Source: CAIWHR01 sp963788185 (GTDB lineage Bacteria > Pseudomonadota > Gammaproteobacteria > Burkholderiales > Casimicrobiaceae). Taken from it: a DNA stretch of 64,000 bases. This document shows, in pieces, positions 1-9,138 of this stretch. The notes beneath the pieces were generated by a model. It searched no databases and had not been told where the DNA came from. It was given only the letters and a program-made list of their open reading frames with translations. The DNA lies in assembly GCA_963788185.1 (NCBI GenBank), contig CAWBGE010000010.1, positions 372,001 to 436,000 of the forward strand, in the 5' to 3' direction. Positions within the stretch are counted from its first letter, which is position 1. Each line of letters opens with the position of its first letter. A program made the position numbers and the translations under genes.

Positions 1-454
1 GATAGAGCACGACGACGAACATCGCGGCGGCCCCGCCGTTCGAGCGCACGTCCGGGAACCAGTAATCACCGCGGGCGAGGCCGAAGACCTCGCGCAGCGC
101 CGTTTGCACGGGCCCGGCGAATTCCAGCCAATCGGTGTAAACGTAGGCGATGACATAGGCGGGCATCGACAGCGGCAGCATCAGCGCCCACTCGAAAAAC
201 CCGACTCCGGGAAAGCGGCGGTTAGTGACCAGCCAGGCGGTCACCGTACCGCCGAACGCCACGCCGGCGCCGACGAGCGCGACGAGTTGCGCGGTGTTGG
301 ACACGAAGCCGGGGAGCACCGTGGCGGCGAGATGCCGCCAGTTCCCGGCGCTGCCGGGGGCAAGGCCGACCAGCACGACCGCCGCCACAGGCAACGCCGC
401 CGCCAGCGCCAGCAACAGCGCGACCGCCACCAGCGGGCGGTTGCCGCTAGGCAT
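1..454 (-). CDS. Iron(III) ABC transporter permease (FbpB/SfuB type), partial
   Basis: Inner-membrane permease subunit that would move ferric iron delivered by a periplasmic binding protein. About 151 N-terminal residues are visible and the gene runs off the left edge. Translation from the ATG at 454 starts MPSGNRPLVAVALLLALAAA, a first membrane helix. It continues with SNTAQLVALVG, then FFEWALMLPLSMPAYVIAY and YVYTDWLEFAGPVQTALRE, which are characteristic of the FbpB family (normally about 500-550 residues with two fused permease halves). No clear ribosome binding site precedes the ATG. It is divergent from surE. The only ATPase of this type in the window lies 14 kb away at 14702-15763. The family call rests on recalled family motifs; the substrate is inferred. 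Confidence 0.8.
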   Translation of the reverse strand, partial: MPSGNRPLVAVALLLALAAALPVAAVVLVGLAPGSAGNWRHLAATVLPGFVSNTAQLVALVGAGVAFGGTVTAWLVTNRRFPGVGFFEWALMLPLSMPAYVIAYVYTDWLEFAGPVQTALREVFGLARGDYWFPDVRSNGGAAAMFVVVLY

Positions 455-563
455 CGCAATTCGCCGCGATCGCGTCGCAAAGTGCCCGGTCGGGGCAGCG
501 GGCGAGAGAATCTGGGTCGGGCATCGGGCGATTATAGGCGGGAGCCGAACGGGTCCCCACGGT

Positions 564-569
564 TATAAT
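564..569 (+). promoter_or_regulatory. -10 box candidate upstream of surE
   Basis: A perfect TATAAT hexamer lies 47 bases before the surE start, in the 161-base gap between the divergent iron permease and surE. No convincing -35 hexamer sits 16-18 bases upstream, so this is a candidate based on the -10 sequence and its location only. Confidence 0.4.
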
Positions 570-615
570 CAGGCACAAAGTCGTTTCTCGCGTCAGAAGC
601 GGTCGGGTCTTCACC

Positions 616-1356
616 ATGCGCATTCTCGTTTCCAACGATGACGGCTACTTCGCGCCGGGCATCGAACATCTTGTTGCGGCGCTGCGGTCGCGTGCCGACG
701 TGACCGTTGTCGCGCCCGAGCGCGACCGCAGCGGCGCATCGAACTCCCTGACGCTCGATCGCCCGTTGACGGTTCGTCGTGCGCCCAACGGGTTCCTGTT
801 CGTCAACGGGACACCCACCGATTGCGTCCATCTTGCGGTGACAGGGCTGCTGCAGACCTTGCCGGACCTGGTCATATCGGGCATCAACCTGGGCGCGAAC
901 ATGGGCGACGACACCATTTACTCGGGCACTGTCGCGGCGGCAACCGAGGGTTTCCTGCTCGGCATTCCGTCGATCGCCATATCGCTGGCTTCGAAGACCG
1001 CGTCCCACTTCGAGACGGCGACCGCCGTGGCGCTGGAGCTGCTCGAACGGCATGCGGCCACGGCACTCGGGCCGCGGTTGCTCAATGTCAACGTGCCGGA
1101 TGTTCCGTGCGCCTTGCTGCGCGGCTACCGCGTCACCCGCCTCGGGCGGCGGCACAAGGCCGAAGACGTGACCAAGACGCAGAGTCCCCGCGGAGAAACC
1201 GTCTATTGGGTCGGTGCCGCGGGCGCTGCCGCCGATGCCGGCGAGGGCACCGACTTTCACGCGGTGGAGCAGGGATTCGCGTCCGTGACGCCGTTGCAGA
1301 TCGACCTCACCAACCACGACGAAATGGCCGCGGTCGGCGCCTGGATGGGCGGCTGA
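616..1356 (+). CDS. surE: 5'/3'-nucleotidase SurE
   Basis: Cytoplasmic metal-dependent nucleoside monophosphatase, 246 residues, the usual family length. The N-terminus MRILVSNDDGYFAPGI carries the two acidic metal ligands (Asp8, Asp9). The conserved GTPTDCV and SGINLGANMGDDTIYSGTV segments follow, with the Asn and Ser that complete the metal site. It heads the classical stress-survival order surE-pcm-nlpD, with 9 bases to pcm, so the three are probably cotranscribed. The start is the first ATG giving the family N-terminus. Confidence 0.96.
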   Translation: MRILVSNDDGYFAPGIEHLVAALRSRADVTVVAPERDRSGASNSLTLDRPLTVRRAPNGFLFVNGTPTDCVHLAVTGLLQTLPDLVISGINLGANMGDDTIYSGTVAAATEGFLLGIPSIAISLASKTASHFETATAVALELLERHAATALGPRLLNVNVPDVPCALLRGYRVTRLGRRHKAEDVTKTQSPRGETVYWVGAAGAAADAGEGTDFHAVEQGFASVTPLQIDLTNHDEMAAVGAWMGG

Positions 1357-1365
1357 CCGGATGCG

Positions 1366-2049
1366 ATGGCGACGCCTGGCGAAAAGATGTCCGGGATCGG
1401 AATGACTTCGGCGCGCACGCGGGCGCGGATGGTCGAGCGCTTGCGCGAGCAGGGCATCCGTGACGAGGTGGTGCTGTCGGCGATCAATGCCGTCCCGCGC
1501 CACATCTTTGTCGACGAGGCGCTGGCCATACGCGCCTATGAAGACACGCCGTTGCCGATCGGGAGCGGGCAGACGATCTCCCAGCCCTGGGTGGTGGCCC
1601 GGATGACCGAGCTCGCGCGCAACGGACGCGCGCTCGAAAGCGTGCTGGAAATCGGAACCGGTTGCGGCTATCAGACGGCGATCCTCGCGCAGATCGCGGC
1701 GGAGGTCTATACGGTCGAGCGCATCGGCGCGCTGGTCAACAAGGCGAGGCGCAATCTCCAGTCGCTCAAGGTCAGGAACGTCCGCCTCAAGCACGGTGAC
1801 GGTTCCACGGACCTCGGCGAGGAGCTTCAGGTCGACGCGATCATCGTCACCGCCGGCACCACGCATGTCCCCACCGCGCTGCTCCAGTACCTGAAGCCCG
1901 GCGGAAGGATGGTGCTCCCGTTGTCGTGCCACGGAGAGCACGGTGACGGCGTGCAGCGACTCACCGTCATCGAGGCCACGCCGTCGGGGTTCCGTGAGCA
2001 GGTGCTCGACGCAGTGCGATTTGTTCCCCTGTTGCCGGGTCTGGCCTGA
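1366..2049 (+). CDS. pcm: Protein-L-isoaspartate O-methyltransferase
   Basis: Repairs isoaspartyl residues in aged proteins using S-adenosylmethionine. It is 227 residues, as expected. The family signature is clear: PLPIGSGQTISQPWVVA around residues 62-78, and the SAM-binding loop VLEIGTGCGYQTAILA starting near residue 93. YLKPGGRMVLP follows near the C-terminus. The annotated ATG gives a 7-residue extension before a second Met; Met8 or Met13 are equally possible starts. It sits between surE and nlpD, the conserved arrangement in beta- and gammaproteobacteria. Confidence 0.95.
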   Translation: MATPGEKMSGIGMTSARTRARMVERLREQGIRDEVVLSAINAVPRHIFVDEALAIRAYEDTPLPIGSGQTISQPWVVARMTELARNGRALESVLEIGTGCGYQTAILAQIAAEVYTVERIGALVNKARRNLQSLKVRNVRLKHGDGSTDLGEELQVDAIIVTAGTTHVPTALLQYLKPGGRMVLPLSCHGEHGDGVQRLTVIEATPSGFREQVLDAVRFVPLLPGLA

Positions 2050-2067
2050 CCGGAGCGCGGCGCACCC

Positions 2068-3207
2068 ATGCGAATTGTTCCGAGCGCACCCTGCCGATTC
2101 GATCGCTTCGCGCGCCGGGTGCGCGCCGCATTCGCGTCGCCGGTCGCATTGTCGCTGGTGGTGTTGCTTGCATCCTGCGCGACGCGCGCGCCGGCACCGG
2201 TGGTCGAACGCAGTCCGGTGCGGCCTCCTTCCGTCGCCGCGCCCGCGGCACCCGCGGCATCCGCGCCGCCGGCAGTCGCAGCGCAACCCGAGTCCGATTG
2301 GCGGCCGAAGACTTACGTGGTGAAACGCGGCGACACGCTGCATACGATCGCGCTCGACCACGGCCTCGATTACCGCGAGATGGCGGCGTGGAACAACATC
2401 GAGAACCCCAACCTGATTCGCGTCGGACAGGTGCTGCGGCTTACGGCGCCGGGGGACGGCGGTGCGGGCCCGGTTGCATCGTCGCCGGGGACGACCACTG
2501 CGCCTCTGCGCGCGCCGCCGCCTGTGATCCCGGGCGATGCCAGGCCGACGCCTTCGGCTTCCGCGCAGCCACTTGCGATGCCGGGTCCGCGCAACGCCGA
2601 CATCTACAAGTCGTCGCCGAAGGCAGTCAAGGAGCCGTATTCGGAGCAGGCGCTGCGCGAAATGCAGCGCGCGCCCCTGGCGGCGGTGTCCCCGATGCCG
2701 CCGACGGCGACGGTCGTGCCGCCCGAGCCGCAATTGCCCGGCTCAGCCAGCGGCGACGGCAAGCCCGCCCCCACTCCCGCGGCGACGCCCGAAGCCAAGC
2801 CCAAGCCTGCCCCGGCAACGCCTGCCGACGACGATGGCGGAATCGAGTGGACGTGGCCGGCTTCCGGCAAGGTCATCACCGGATTCTCCGACACCGCCAA
2901 TCTCAAGGGTATCGACATCGGCGGCAAGGCCGGAACGCCGGTGCATGCGAGTGCGGCCGGCAAGGTCGTCTATGCGGGAACCGGACTGCGCGGCTACGGC
3001 AAGCTCATCATCGTCAAGCACAATGCGACATTCCTGTCCGCGTACGCGCACAACAAGGAAATTCTGGTGCGCGAGGGACAGCAGGTGGCGCGAGGCCAGA
3101 AAATTGCCGAGATGGGCAACACCGATTCGGATCAGGTGAAGCTGCACTTCGAGATCCGGCGCCTGGGCAAGCCGGTGGACCCGCTCAGGTACCTGCCACC
3201 CGCCTGA
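2068..3207 (+). CDS. nlpD: NlpD-like LysM/M23 lipoprotein, amidase activator
   Basis: Envelope protein expected to activate a cell-wall amidase at division. Signal peptide with lipobox LLASC (lipidated Cys37). A LysM peptidoglycan-binding repeat lies at about residues 82-126 (TYVVKRGDTLHTIA ... RVGQVLRL). A long Pro/Ala-rich linker follows, then a C-terminal M23 fold at about 262-376. In that fold the first zinc-ligand His is replaced (NLKGIDIGG), although SAYAHN and LHFEIRR remain. Loss of that His is the hallmark of catalytically dead NlpD/EnvC activators. It ends 4 bases from the convergent stop of the transglutaminase gene. The rpoS gene that normally follows nlpD is absent. Confidence 0.92.
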   Translation: MRIVPSAPCRFDRFARRVRAAFASPVALSLVVLLASCATRAPAPVVERSPVRPPSVAAPAAPAASAPPAVAAQPESDWRPKTYVVKRGDTLHTIALDHGLDYREMAAWNNIENPNLIRVGQVLRLTAPGDGGAGPVASSPGTTTAPLRAPPPVIPGDARPTPSASAQPLAMPGPRNADIYKSSPKAVKEPYSEQALREMQRAPLAAVSPMPPTATVVPPEPQLPGSASGDGKPAPTPAATPEAKPKPAPATPADDDGGIEWTWPASGKVITGFSDTANLKGIDIGGKAGTPVHASAAGKVVYAGTGLRGYGKLIIVKHNATFLSAYAHNKEILVREGQQVARGQKIAEMGNTDSDQVKLHFEIRRLGKPVDPLRYLPPA

Positions 3208-3211
3208 CAGG

Positions 3212-5341
3212 TTATCGCACGTTCGCGCCCGTCCGGGCGAGAGCGCGCGCGCCCGGAACCACCTGCAGTGCCCGTCGCAGCCGCGCCAGCACCGCCGCGC
3301 GTGCGTGGGCATCGGTGCCGCCGCTCGTGCGGCCGTAGCGCAACTCCGCATAGGCGTCGCCGATGATGCCGAAAGCGGCGGCGAATTCGGGCCAGCGCTT
3401 CGCCGCACGTGCGGCGTAGTCGAGCGGACCTTCGAACGGATCCCGGGAAAGGCCCGCACGACCGAGGCGGCGGCACATCGATTGCCACAGCGCGTGAACC
3501 GGATCGCGGCGGCGCCTGCGCCACGCGAGCCACCCCAGCAGCGACGCGAGCCATACCGACGCCAGCGCGGTGACGATGGTGGTCATTTGCCAGGCGGGCA
3601 GCTTCTCCAGGGCGAGCGCCCGCCACAGTGCGCGCTGGCGTTCCTGATTGAATCCGACGAAGGACCGCCGCCAGCCGTGGTTGAGCGCGTCCCAGGTCAG
3701 TTGCGCCGTCTTGATCCAGTTGCTGTCGAGGCGCGCGAGCAAAGGCACCGGCTCGTCCGCAGCCAGCGCGCCGCCCAATCCGATCTCGATCCTGGACGGC
3801 GAAACGGCGGCGGTCGGATCGAGCCGTTGCCAGCGACCGTCGATCAGCGCCTCGGCCCAGGCGTGGGCATCGGACTGACGCACGATCATGTACCCGCCAT
3901 TGGGGTTGACCTCGCCGCCCTGGTAGCCGGTGACGATGCGGGCCGGGATGCCGGCCGCGCGCAGCAGCACGACGAATGCGCTCGCGTAATGCTCGCAGAA
4001 CCCGCGTCGCGTCTCGAACAGAAAGCTGTCGAGGGGGCTGGCGCCCAGCAGCGGCGGCGAGAGCGTGTAGACGAAGGGCTCGTCGCGGAAGTGTTCGAGG
4101 ATGGCGCTTGCGACGGCGTTGTCGCTGCCGTGACTGTCGCGGAGCGCCCGCGCGAAAGCCACCGTGCGCGGATTGGTCCGCGCGAGATCCCTCGGCAACG
4201 TGGTGTTGATTTCGGTGTCCCGCCGCTGCTGCTGCTCGTCGCCGGCGCCGTGGAATGCGCGCGGCAGCGACGTCTGCCGATAGCGCAGCGGCGATGACAC
4301 CGGCGAGCGGGCGAGCAGTTGCTGATCGCGCGTCAAGGTGGCGATGGGGTCTCCCGGAACCTCGGTGCCGGTGTCGATTTCCAGCGTCGGGAGGGTGGCG
4401 GGAAGATCGAGCGCGAAGAGCCACAGCTTGTCGTGCGGCTCGAGCGTGACCGCATAGCTGACCGGTTGCCCGCGCGCGCGTTCGAATGCGGTTGCGGGTT
4501 GCTGCGCCGCCGGGCTCCATTCCCTGCCGTCGAACCGCGAAAACACGGGTCCGCGCCAATAGCGCTGCGCCGGCGGTGGTGGCGTCGCGTCGAAGTCGAC
4601 ACGAAACGCGACGGCATCGGACAGCGACAACGCGCTGATGAATCCGGGAGCCATCCGGTCGGAAAGCCCGCTCCTGGCGGCGTGATCGCTCGGGAGCCCC
4701 CACAGTGGGGCGCCGAGGCGCGGAAAGAACACGAACAGCAGCACCGCCAGCGGGATTCCCTGGGCCAGCATCCTCGCGGCCAGCACGACCACGCTGCGCC
4801 AGGCTGCGAGCGGTTGCGCCTGCTCCGCCTGGACCGTGAGCTGCAGCAGCGCGGCGGTGATGAGCAGCAGAGCCGGGATCATCGCCATGCCGGCCAGCAG
4901 CGACTGGCTGTAGAAGAACAGGGCGACCAGCAGAAATCCGGCCAGGCAGACGAGGAGCGCGCCGTCGCGCGAACTTCGAGCCTCGAGAAACTTGATGCCA
5001 AGCAACACGTAGAGGAACGCGACGCAGGGATCGCGGCCGGCGAAGTAGCCGAAGGTCATCCAGACGGCGAACGCGGCCACGAGCGCGGCCAGCAGGAGCA
5101 GCCACCCGGAGGCGGGACGCGAGGGCCTCAGGGCGAGCGACCGGTCGCGGCGCAGGAGCAGGAAGCGCAGGCTGACCAGCAACATGCCGAACATCGCGCC
5201 CCATGCCGGGACGTAGGGCACCAGTGGCACCTGGACGCCCAACAGCATCAACCCGACCCAGCGGATCTGGTTGGGCGAGAGCAAGCTCTTCGCGGCGTGG
5301 CGCTCGCGCTTGCGCGATCGGTGTGCGACCAGGTCGCTCAA
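3212..5341 (-). CDS. Membrane transglutaminase-like protein (TgpA, DUF3488)
   Basis: Polytopic inner-membrane protein with a periplasmic transglutaminase-like domain, 709 residues from the proposed start. The N-terminal third is a run of hydrophobic helices. The catalytic triad is visible: Cys in RRGFCEHYASAFV (near residue 440), His in DAHAWAEA (near 490) and Asp in RLDPTAAV (near 507). One more helix and a cytoplasmic tail follow. I chose a TTG start whose TTGA overlaps the TGA of the upstream DUF58 gene. The longer ATG-initiated frame to 5614 would lie entirely inside DUF58 and has no family-like sequence. It is the last gene of moxR-DUF58-tgpA, a widely conserved operon. Confidence 0.88.
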   Translation of the reverse strand: MSDLVAHRSRKRERHAAKSLLSPNQIRWVGLMLLGVQVPLVPYVPAWGAMFGMLLVSLRFLLLRRDRSLALRPSRPASGWLLLLAALVAAFAVWMTFGYFAGRDPCVAFLYVLLGIKFLEARSSRDGALLVCLAGFLLVALFFYSQSLLAGMAMIPALLLITAALLQLTVQAEQAQPLAAWRSVVVLAARMLAQGIPLAVLLFVFFPRLGAPLWGLPSDHAARSGLSDRMAPGFISALSLSDAVAFRVDFDATPPPPAQRYWRGPVFSRFDGREWSPAAQQPATAFERARGQPVSYAVTLEPHDKLWLFALDLPATLPTLEIDTGTEVPGDPIATLTRDQQLLARSPVSSPLRYRQTSLPRAFHGAGDEQQQRRDTEINTTLPRDLARTNPRTVAFARALRDSHGSDNAVASAILEHFRDEPFVYTLSPPLLGASPLDSFLFETRRGFCEHYASAFVVLLRAAGIPARIVTGYQGGEVNPNGGYMIVRQSDAHAWAEALIDGRWQRLDPTAAVSPSRIEIGLGGALAADEPVPLLARLDSNWIKTAQLTWDALNHGWRRSFVGFNQERQRALWRALALEKLPAWQMTTIVTALASVWLASLLGWLAWRRRRRDPVHALWQSMCRRLGRAGLSRDPFEGPLDYAARAAKRWPEFAAAFGIIGDAYAELRYGRTSGGTDAHARAAVLARLRRALQVVPGARALARTGANVR

Positions 5342-6315
5342 GCTTGCGGCTCCCCGACCATGGCCAGCGCAGTGAGCGCGCGCCGGCGATGGTCGCGCCC
5401 CTGGCTTGCCGCCATCGCAACGCCGGGTGCAGATAGCGCGAACGGCCGCGCTGCCTGCTCGGCGGCCAGCACCCACGCAGTCAGCCGGGCGATTCTGGCT
5501 TCGGTGTCGAGCTGGGCCGGGAGATCTCCCCAGGACAGCAGGACGGGGCCGCCACGGCCTGCGCCTTCGAACTCCTTCGTGTACCAGCCGGCGCCGCGCG
5601 CGACGGCCTTCCATGCCACCCGCTGCAGCGGATCGCCTGGCTGGTAGCCCTTGAGGCCGGAGAGATCCGCGTCGTCGCGCGCCAGAGGTCCGCGGTCAGC
5701 CTGTCCGGCCGCCGCTGCCGGTAGCGGCGGAGCGGCCGCTTCCGGCGCCGGAAAGACGATGCCGGTCAGCGGGAAGTGCACGTACGCCCAGGCCCGCCAC
5801 AGGCCGAGTGGATAATCGGACGAAACGGTCACCCGGCCGAGTGCACGAACGCCGCGACGGCGCGTCGGCAGGTCGAGCGTGACCGGCAGCGCGACTTCCG
5901 GCGTGATGTCGGTCGTGACATCGGTGCCTTCGCCTGCTCGCAGATGGATCGTGTGTCGCGGCAGCGCCCCTCCGGCGAGCGCCAGACTGAACGGCAGCGG
6001 GTTCCCGGCGAAGGCCTCGCCCGCCGACAACGGGCGTAGTTCGATGCCTGCGAGGTTGCGAAAAGTGTGCAGCAACGCTACCGACGTGAGGCCTGTCAGA
6101 AGGAAAGTAACGACAAATCCAAGGGAAAGAGCGTAATTGAGTGATGTTACGAGGAGTAACGCAAGGGTCGCGATGAATGCCCATCCGCGTTTGGTGGGCA
6201 GGATGTAGATCCGATGATGGCGCAGGACTACGCGCTCGCGATCTGCCGGGCGGTGGCGAAAAAAGCGCTGGCGTATCGGGTCGACGACGTTGCCGGAGTA
6301 AGTGGCGTACGACAC
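5338..6315 (-). CDS. DUF58 domain protein
   Basis: 325-residue membrane-associated protein of the MoxR operon. Two hydrophobic helices (WAFIATLALLLVTSLNYALS and VTFLLTGLTSVALLHTF) follow a basic N-terminus with YILPTKRG. The DUF58 signature GYQPGDPLQRVAWKAVARG lies in the C-terminal half and is followed by a von Willebrand A-like remainder. The start codon is GTG at 6315; a later start is possible since little before RQRFFRHRP is conserved. It overlaps tgpA by 4 bases and follows moxR by 106 bases. Its partner role with MoxR ATPase and TgpA in envelope protein maturation is inferred from the conserved operon. Confidence 0.9.
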   Translation of the reverse strand: MSYATYSGNVVDPIRQRFFRHRPADRERVVLRHHRIYILPTKRGWAFIATLALLLVTSLNYALSLGFVVTFLLTGLTSVALLHTFRNLAGIELRPLSAGEAFAGNPLPFSLALAGGALPRHTIHLRAGEGTDVTTDITPEVALPVTLDLPTRRRGVRALGRVTVSSDYPLGLWRAWAYVHFPLTGIVFPAPEAAAPPLPAAAAGQADRGPLARDDADLSGLKGYQPGDPLQRVAWKAVARGAGWYTKEFEGAGRGGPVLLSWGDLPAQLDTEARIARLTAWVLAAEQAARPFALSAPGVAMAASQGRDHRRRALTALAMVGEPQA

Positions 6316-6421
6316 GGGAGCCGGGTCTGGGATCAGGGAACGGCCCGTCGCGGCGGCGGGCAGCGCAGCATCACCTGCAACGTCGTGTTGGACATCGTAA
6401 GCCGGGCGGTGAAGCTGGTGC

Positions 6422-7381
6422 TCAGGGCAGCGCCACGGTGCGCAGCAGCGCGCGCGCCTGCAGCGCCCCGGTGCGCGCGCCGCCCGCGAGCCGATGCCCG
6501 GCCACCGATGGAAAGACCGCCTGGATGTCCTCCGGCAGGACCATCGGACGGGAGTGGATGAGCGCCCACGCGCGTGCCGCCGCGAGCAGCATCAGCCCGG
6601 CGCGCGGCGAAAGACCGCGCCGTGCGCCCGCGTCGGCATCGCCGCCGGTATTGCCGCGGGTCGCCGCAAGCAGCGCCTGCACGTAGTCCAGCAATGCCGA
6701 TGCCACGTGGACTCCGGCGGCTTCGCGCTGCCACTGGAGCAGCATCGGCGGATCGGCCAGCGCCGGCAATGTCGCCACCTGACTGCGCCGATCGCCGCCG
6801 GCAAGCAGCTCGCGCTCGGCGGCGGGCTCCGGATAGCCGAGTTCAATCGCCATCAGGAAGCGGTCGAGTTGCGACTCGGGCAGAGGGTAGACGCCGATCT
6901 GTTCGACCGGGTTCTGGGTGGCGATGACGAAGAAGGGATCGGGCAGCTTGCGCGTGACGCCGTCGATCGATACCTGCCGTTCCTCCATCGCTTCCAGCAG
7001 CGAACTCTGCGTCTTGGGGGGCGCCCGATTGATCTCGTCGGCCAGCACGACGGAATTGAACACGGGGCCGGAGTGGAAACGAAACGCCTGTGCAGCCGCG
7101 TCGAAGATCGACACGCCCAGCACGTCTGCGGGAAGCAGATCGCTCGTGAACTGCACACGGACGCAGCGCAGACCCAAGGTCCCCGCCAACGCCTGCGCGA
7201 GTGTCGATTTCCCGACGCCGGGGATGTCCTCGATCAGCAAGTGGCCCCGCGCCAGAAGACAGGTCAGCGCCAGCCGCGTCGTCTGGTCCTTGCCGACGAC
7301 GATGCGGTTGAGTTGTCCGAGGATGGCGGAGAGCCGCTGCGCAGCCGGCACATCGGCTTCGCTCAGGGTACGGACGGTCAT
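6422..7381 (-). CDS. MoxR-family AAA+ ATPase
   Basis: 319-residue cytoplasmic chaperone-like ATPase. Walker A is EDIPGVGKSTLAQALAG and Walker B is VVLADEINRAPPKTQ. Sensor 1 lies in FVIATQNPVEQIG, and the MoxR-typical SQLDRFLMAIELGYP segment follows. The C-terminal lid contains SPRAGLMLLAAARAWAL and VLPEDIQAVFPSVAGHRL. It is the first gene of moxR-DUF58-tgpA, divergent from the deacetylase-family gene. Members remodel metalloproteins or von Willebrand A-domain partners; the client here is unknown. Confidence 0.94.
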   Translation of the reverse strand: MTVRTLSEADVPAAQRLSAILGQLNRIVVGKDQTTRLALTCLLARGHLLIEDIPGVGKSTLAQALAGTLGLRCVRVQFTSDLLPADVLGVSIFDAAAQAFRFHSGPVFNSVVLADEINRAPPKTQSSLLEAMEERQVSIDGVTRKLPDPFFVIATQNPVEQIGVYPLPESQLDRFLMAIELGYPEPAAERELLAGGDRRSQVATLPALADPPMLLQWQREAAGVHVASALLDYVQALLAATRGNTGGDADAGARRGLSPRAGLMLLAAARAWALIHSRPMVLPEDIQAVFPSVAGHRLAGGARTGALQARALLRTVALP

Positions 7382-7548
7382 TCTGGCCTTTCGCGGACGA
7401 GGATTCGCAATTGTCGGGAGTGCGTCACTTTAAACCGCGCCTGCGGGCTAGTCATTACCTGCGGGCAGACGCTACACTCCTTCCAGCGGGTATCGGGCAC
7501 GCGGATCGACCGGACGAGATCTCCCAGGTGCCGCGCCGACATTGCAGC

Positions 7549-8523
7549 ATGGCTGCGCCGAGCCGAAACCCCGCCGTCGCTGCGAGAAGCGAACACGCCT
7601 TGCCTACCGCCTACATAACGCACCCGTCGTCGTTGCTCCACGACATGGGGCCGTACCATCCCGAGTGCCCCGATCGGCTGCACGCCATCGGCGATCGGCT
7701 CATCGCCGCAGGGCTCGACGCCTACCTGCGGCACTACACGGCGCTGCCGGCAACGCGCGCGCAGATCGCCCGCGTTCATGGCGACGCATACATCGACTCG
7801 CTCGAAGAGGCGAGCCCCGCGACCGGATTGCATTTCATCGACCCGGACACTGCGCTCAACCCGCATTCGCTCTCTGCTGCCAGGCATGCCGCCGGTGCGC
7901 TGGTGCTCGCCACCGACCTCGTCATGCGGCGGGAGTGCAAGAGCGCGTTCTGCGCCGTCCGCCCGCCGGGACACCACGCCGAGCGCAACAGGGCGATGGG
8001 ATTCTGCCTGTTCAACAACGTGGCCGTGGGCGCGGCGCACGCTCTCGAAGGTCACGGCATCAAGCGGGTCGCGGTCATCGACTTCGACGTCCATCACGGC
8101 AATGGAACCGAGGACATTTTTTCGGGCGATTCGCGCGTGCTGATGGCTTCGATCTTCCAGCATCCGCTCTACCCGTATTCCGGAACGGAGAACGTGGCGG
8201 ACAACATGGTCAACGTACCGCTGGCCGCGGGCAGCGGCAGCGACGCGTTCCGCGAGGCGGTGCGCGATCGCTGGTTGCCGGCGCTGGAGCGTCATCGTCC
8301 CGAGATCATCTACGTATCGGCGGGTTTCGATGCCCACCGCGAGGATCCGCTGGCGGGGATGAAACTCACCGAGGCCGACTATGCGTGGGTGACGCGCGAA
8401 CTGATGGGCGTGGCGCACAAGCACGCCAGCAGCCGGCTGATCTCCACGCTTGAGGGCGGTTACGCCCTGTCGGCACTGGGACGCAGCGTCACCGAGCACA
8501 TACGCGAGATCCTCGCTGCGTGA
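7549..8523 (+). CDS. Histone deacetylase-family (acetoin utilisation-like) amidohydrolase
   Basis: Zinc-dependent deacetylase of the arginase/HDAC fold; bacterial members act on acetylpolyamines or acetylated proteins. Visible motifs are MGPYHPECPDRL, RPPGHHAERNRAMGFC (charge-relay His pair), VIDFDVHHGNGT (zinc ligands Asp and His) and SAGFDAHREDPLAG (third ligand Asp). Length 324 residues from the ATG at 7549. A TTG at 7600, preceded by GAGAAG, would give an N-terminus (PTAYITHPS) closer to family members, so the true start may be 7600. The substrate cannot be read from the sequence. Confidence 0.9.
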   Translation: MAAPSRNPAVAARSEHALPTAYITHPSSLLHDMGPYHPECPDRLHAIGDRLIAAGLDAYLRHYTALPATRAQIARVHGDAYIDSLEEASPATGLHFIDPDTALNPHSLSAARHAAGALVLATDLVMRRECKSAFCAVRPPGHHAERNRAMGFCLFNNVAVGAAHALEGHGIKRVAVIDFDVHHGNGTEDIFSGDSRVLMASIFQHPLYPYSGTENVADNMVNVPLAAGSGSDAFREAVRDRWLPALERHRPEIIYVSAGFDAHREDPLAGMKLTEADYAWVTRELMGVAHKHASSRLISTLEGGYALSALGRSVTEHIREILAA

Positions 8524-8604
8524 TTGGCGCCTGTTGACGCTACGCGAGGGTTGGCGCCGCGCGCGGGCCGGCCGCAGGGGTGCGGGGCAATGGGCCGGAA
8601 TCCG

Positions 8605-9021
8605 TCATGGCGTGTCGTCGATGGAAGCCCGTTCGCCGGATTGCTGATGCGGCGCGCCGACGATCAGCGCTGCCGCGACCCTGCGCCCCTCGGCGGCGAG
8701 GATGTTGAATGTGCGGCAGGCCGCCGGCGTATCCATGGTCTCGACGCCGATGCAGGCGTCCGCGAGCAGCCGGGTCAGGCGCGGATGCGGAAAGCGCAAC
8801 GTGGCGCCGGTGCCCAACAAGACCACCTCCGGACAGAGCGCGGCAACGGACGCGAAATCGCTCTCGGCAAGGCCCTCCCAGCCGCGCGGCGCCCAGCCGG
8901 GCATGACGGTCGCCGAAGTGAGCAGCAGGCTCTGCCGGTAAACCACGGCACCCACGCGAAGCCAGTCGGGCCCGACGCCGGTCACGACGTTGCCGTCGCG
9001 GGACGTGCGCTGCAGTTTCAT
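8605..9021 (-). CDS. Mth938-like (DUF498/NDUFAF3-like) protein
   Basis: 138-residue cytoplasmic protein of the Mth938/Xcc1710 fold. Typical segments are VYRQSLLLTS, the PEVVLLGTGATLRFP strand-loop and VETMDTPAACRTFNILAAEGRRVAAALI, which match this small conserved family closely. The eukaryotic relative NDUFAF3 is a complex I assembly factor; the bacterial function is not established. It is divergent from alaC, a neighbourhood common in betaproteobacteria. Confidence 0.85.
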   Translation of the reverse strand: MKLQRTSRDGNVVTGVGPDWLRVGAVVYRQSLLLTSATVMPGWAPRGWEGLAESDFASVAALCPEVVLLGTGATLRFPHPRLTRLLADACIGVETMDTPAACRTFNILAAEGRRVAAALIVGAPHQQSGERASIDDTP

Positions 9022-9138
9022 CGGGACTCCGGTGTCGACATTGAGTTGCGGCAGACGCGCTCAGGCGATAAAATTATAGATTACCCTCCCTTCTACGTCG
9101 CTCGGACGGCTCCGGGCGCTTACGATAGAAAGTCCCGC

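Noticed and set aside
532..2733. 733-codon open frame on the minus strand
   Set aside because: Arg/His-rich composition typical of GC-rich antisense shadows; lies over surE, pcm and nlpD, which have clear family motifs.
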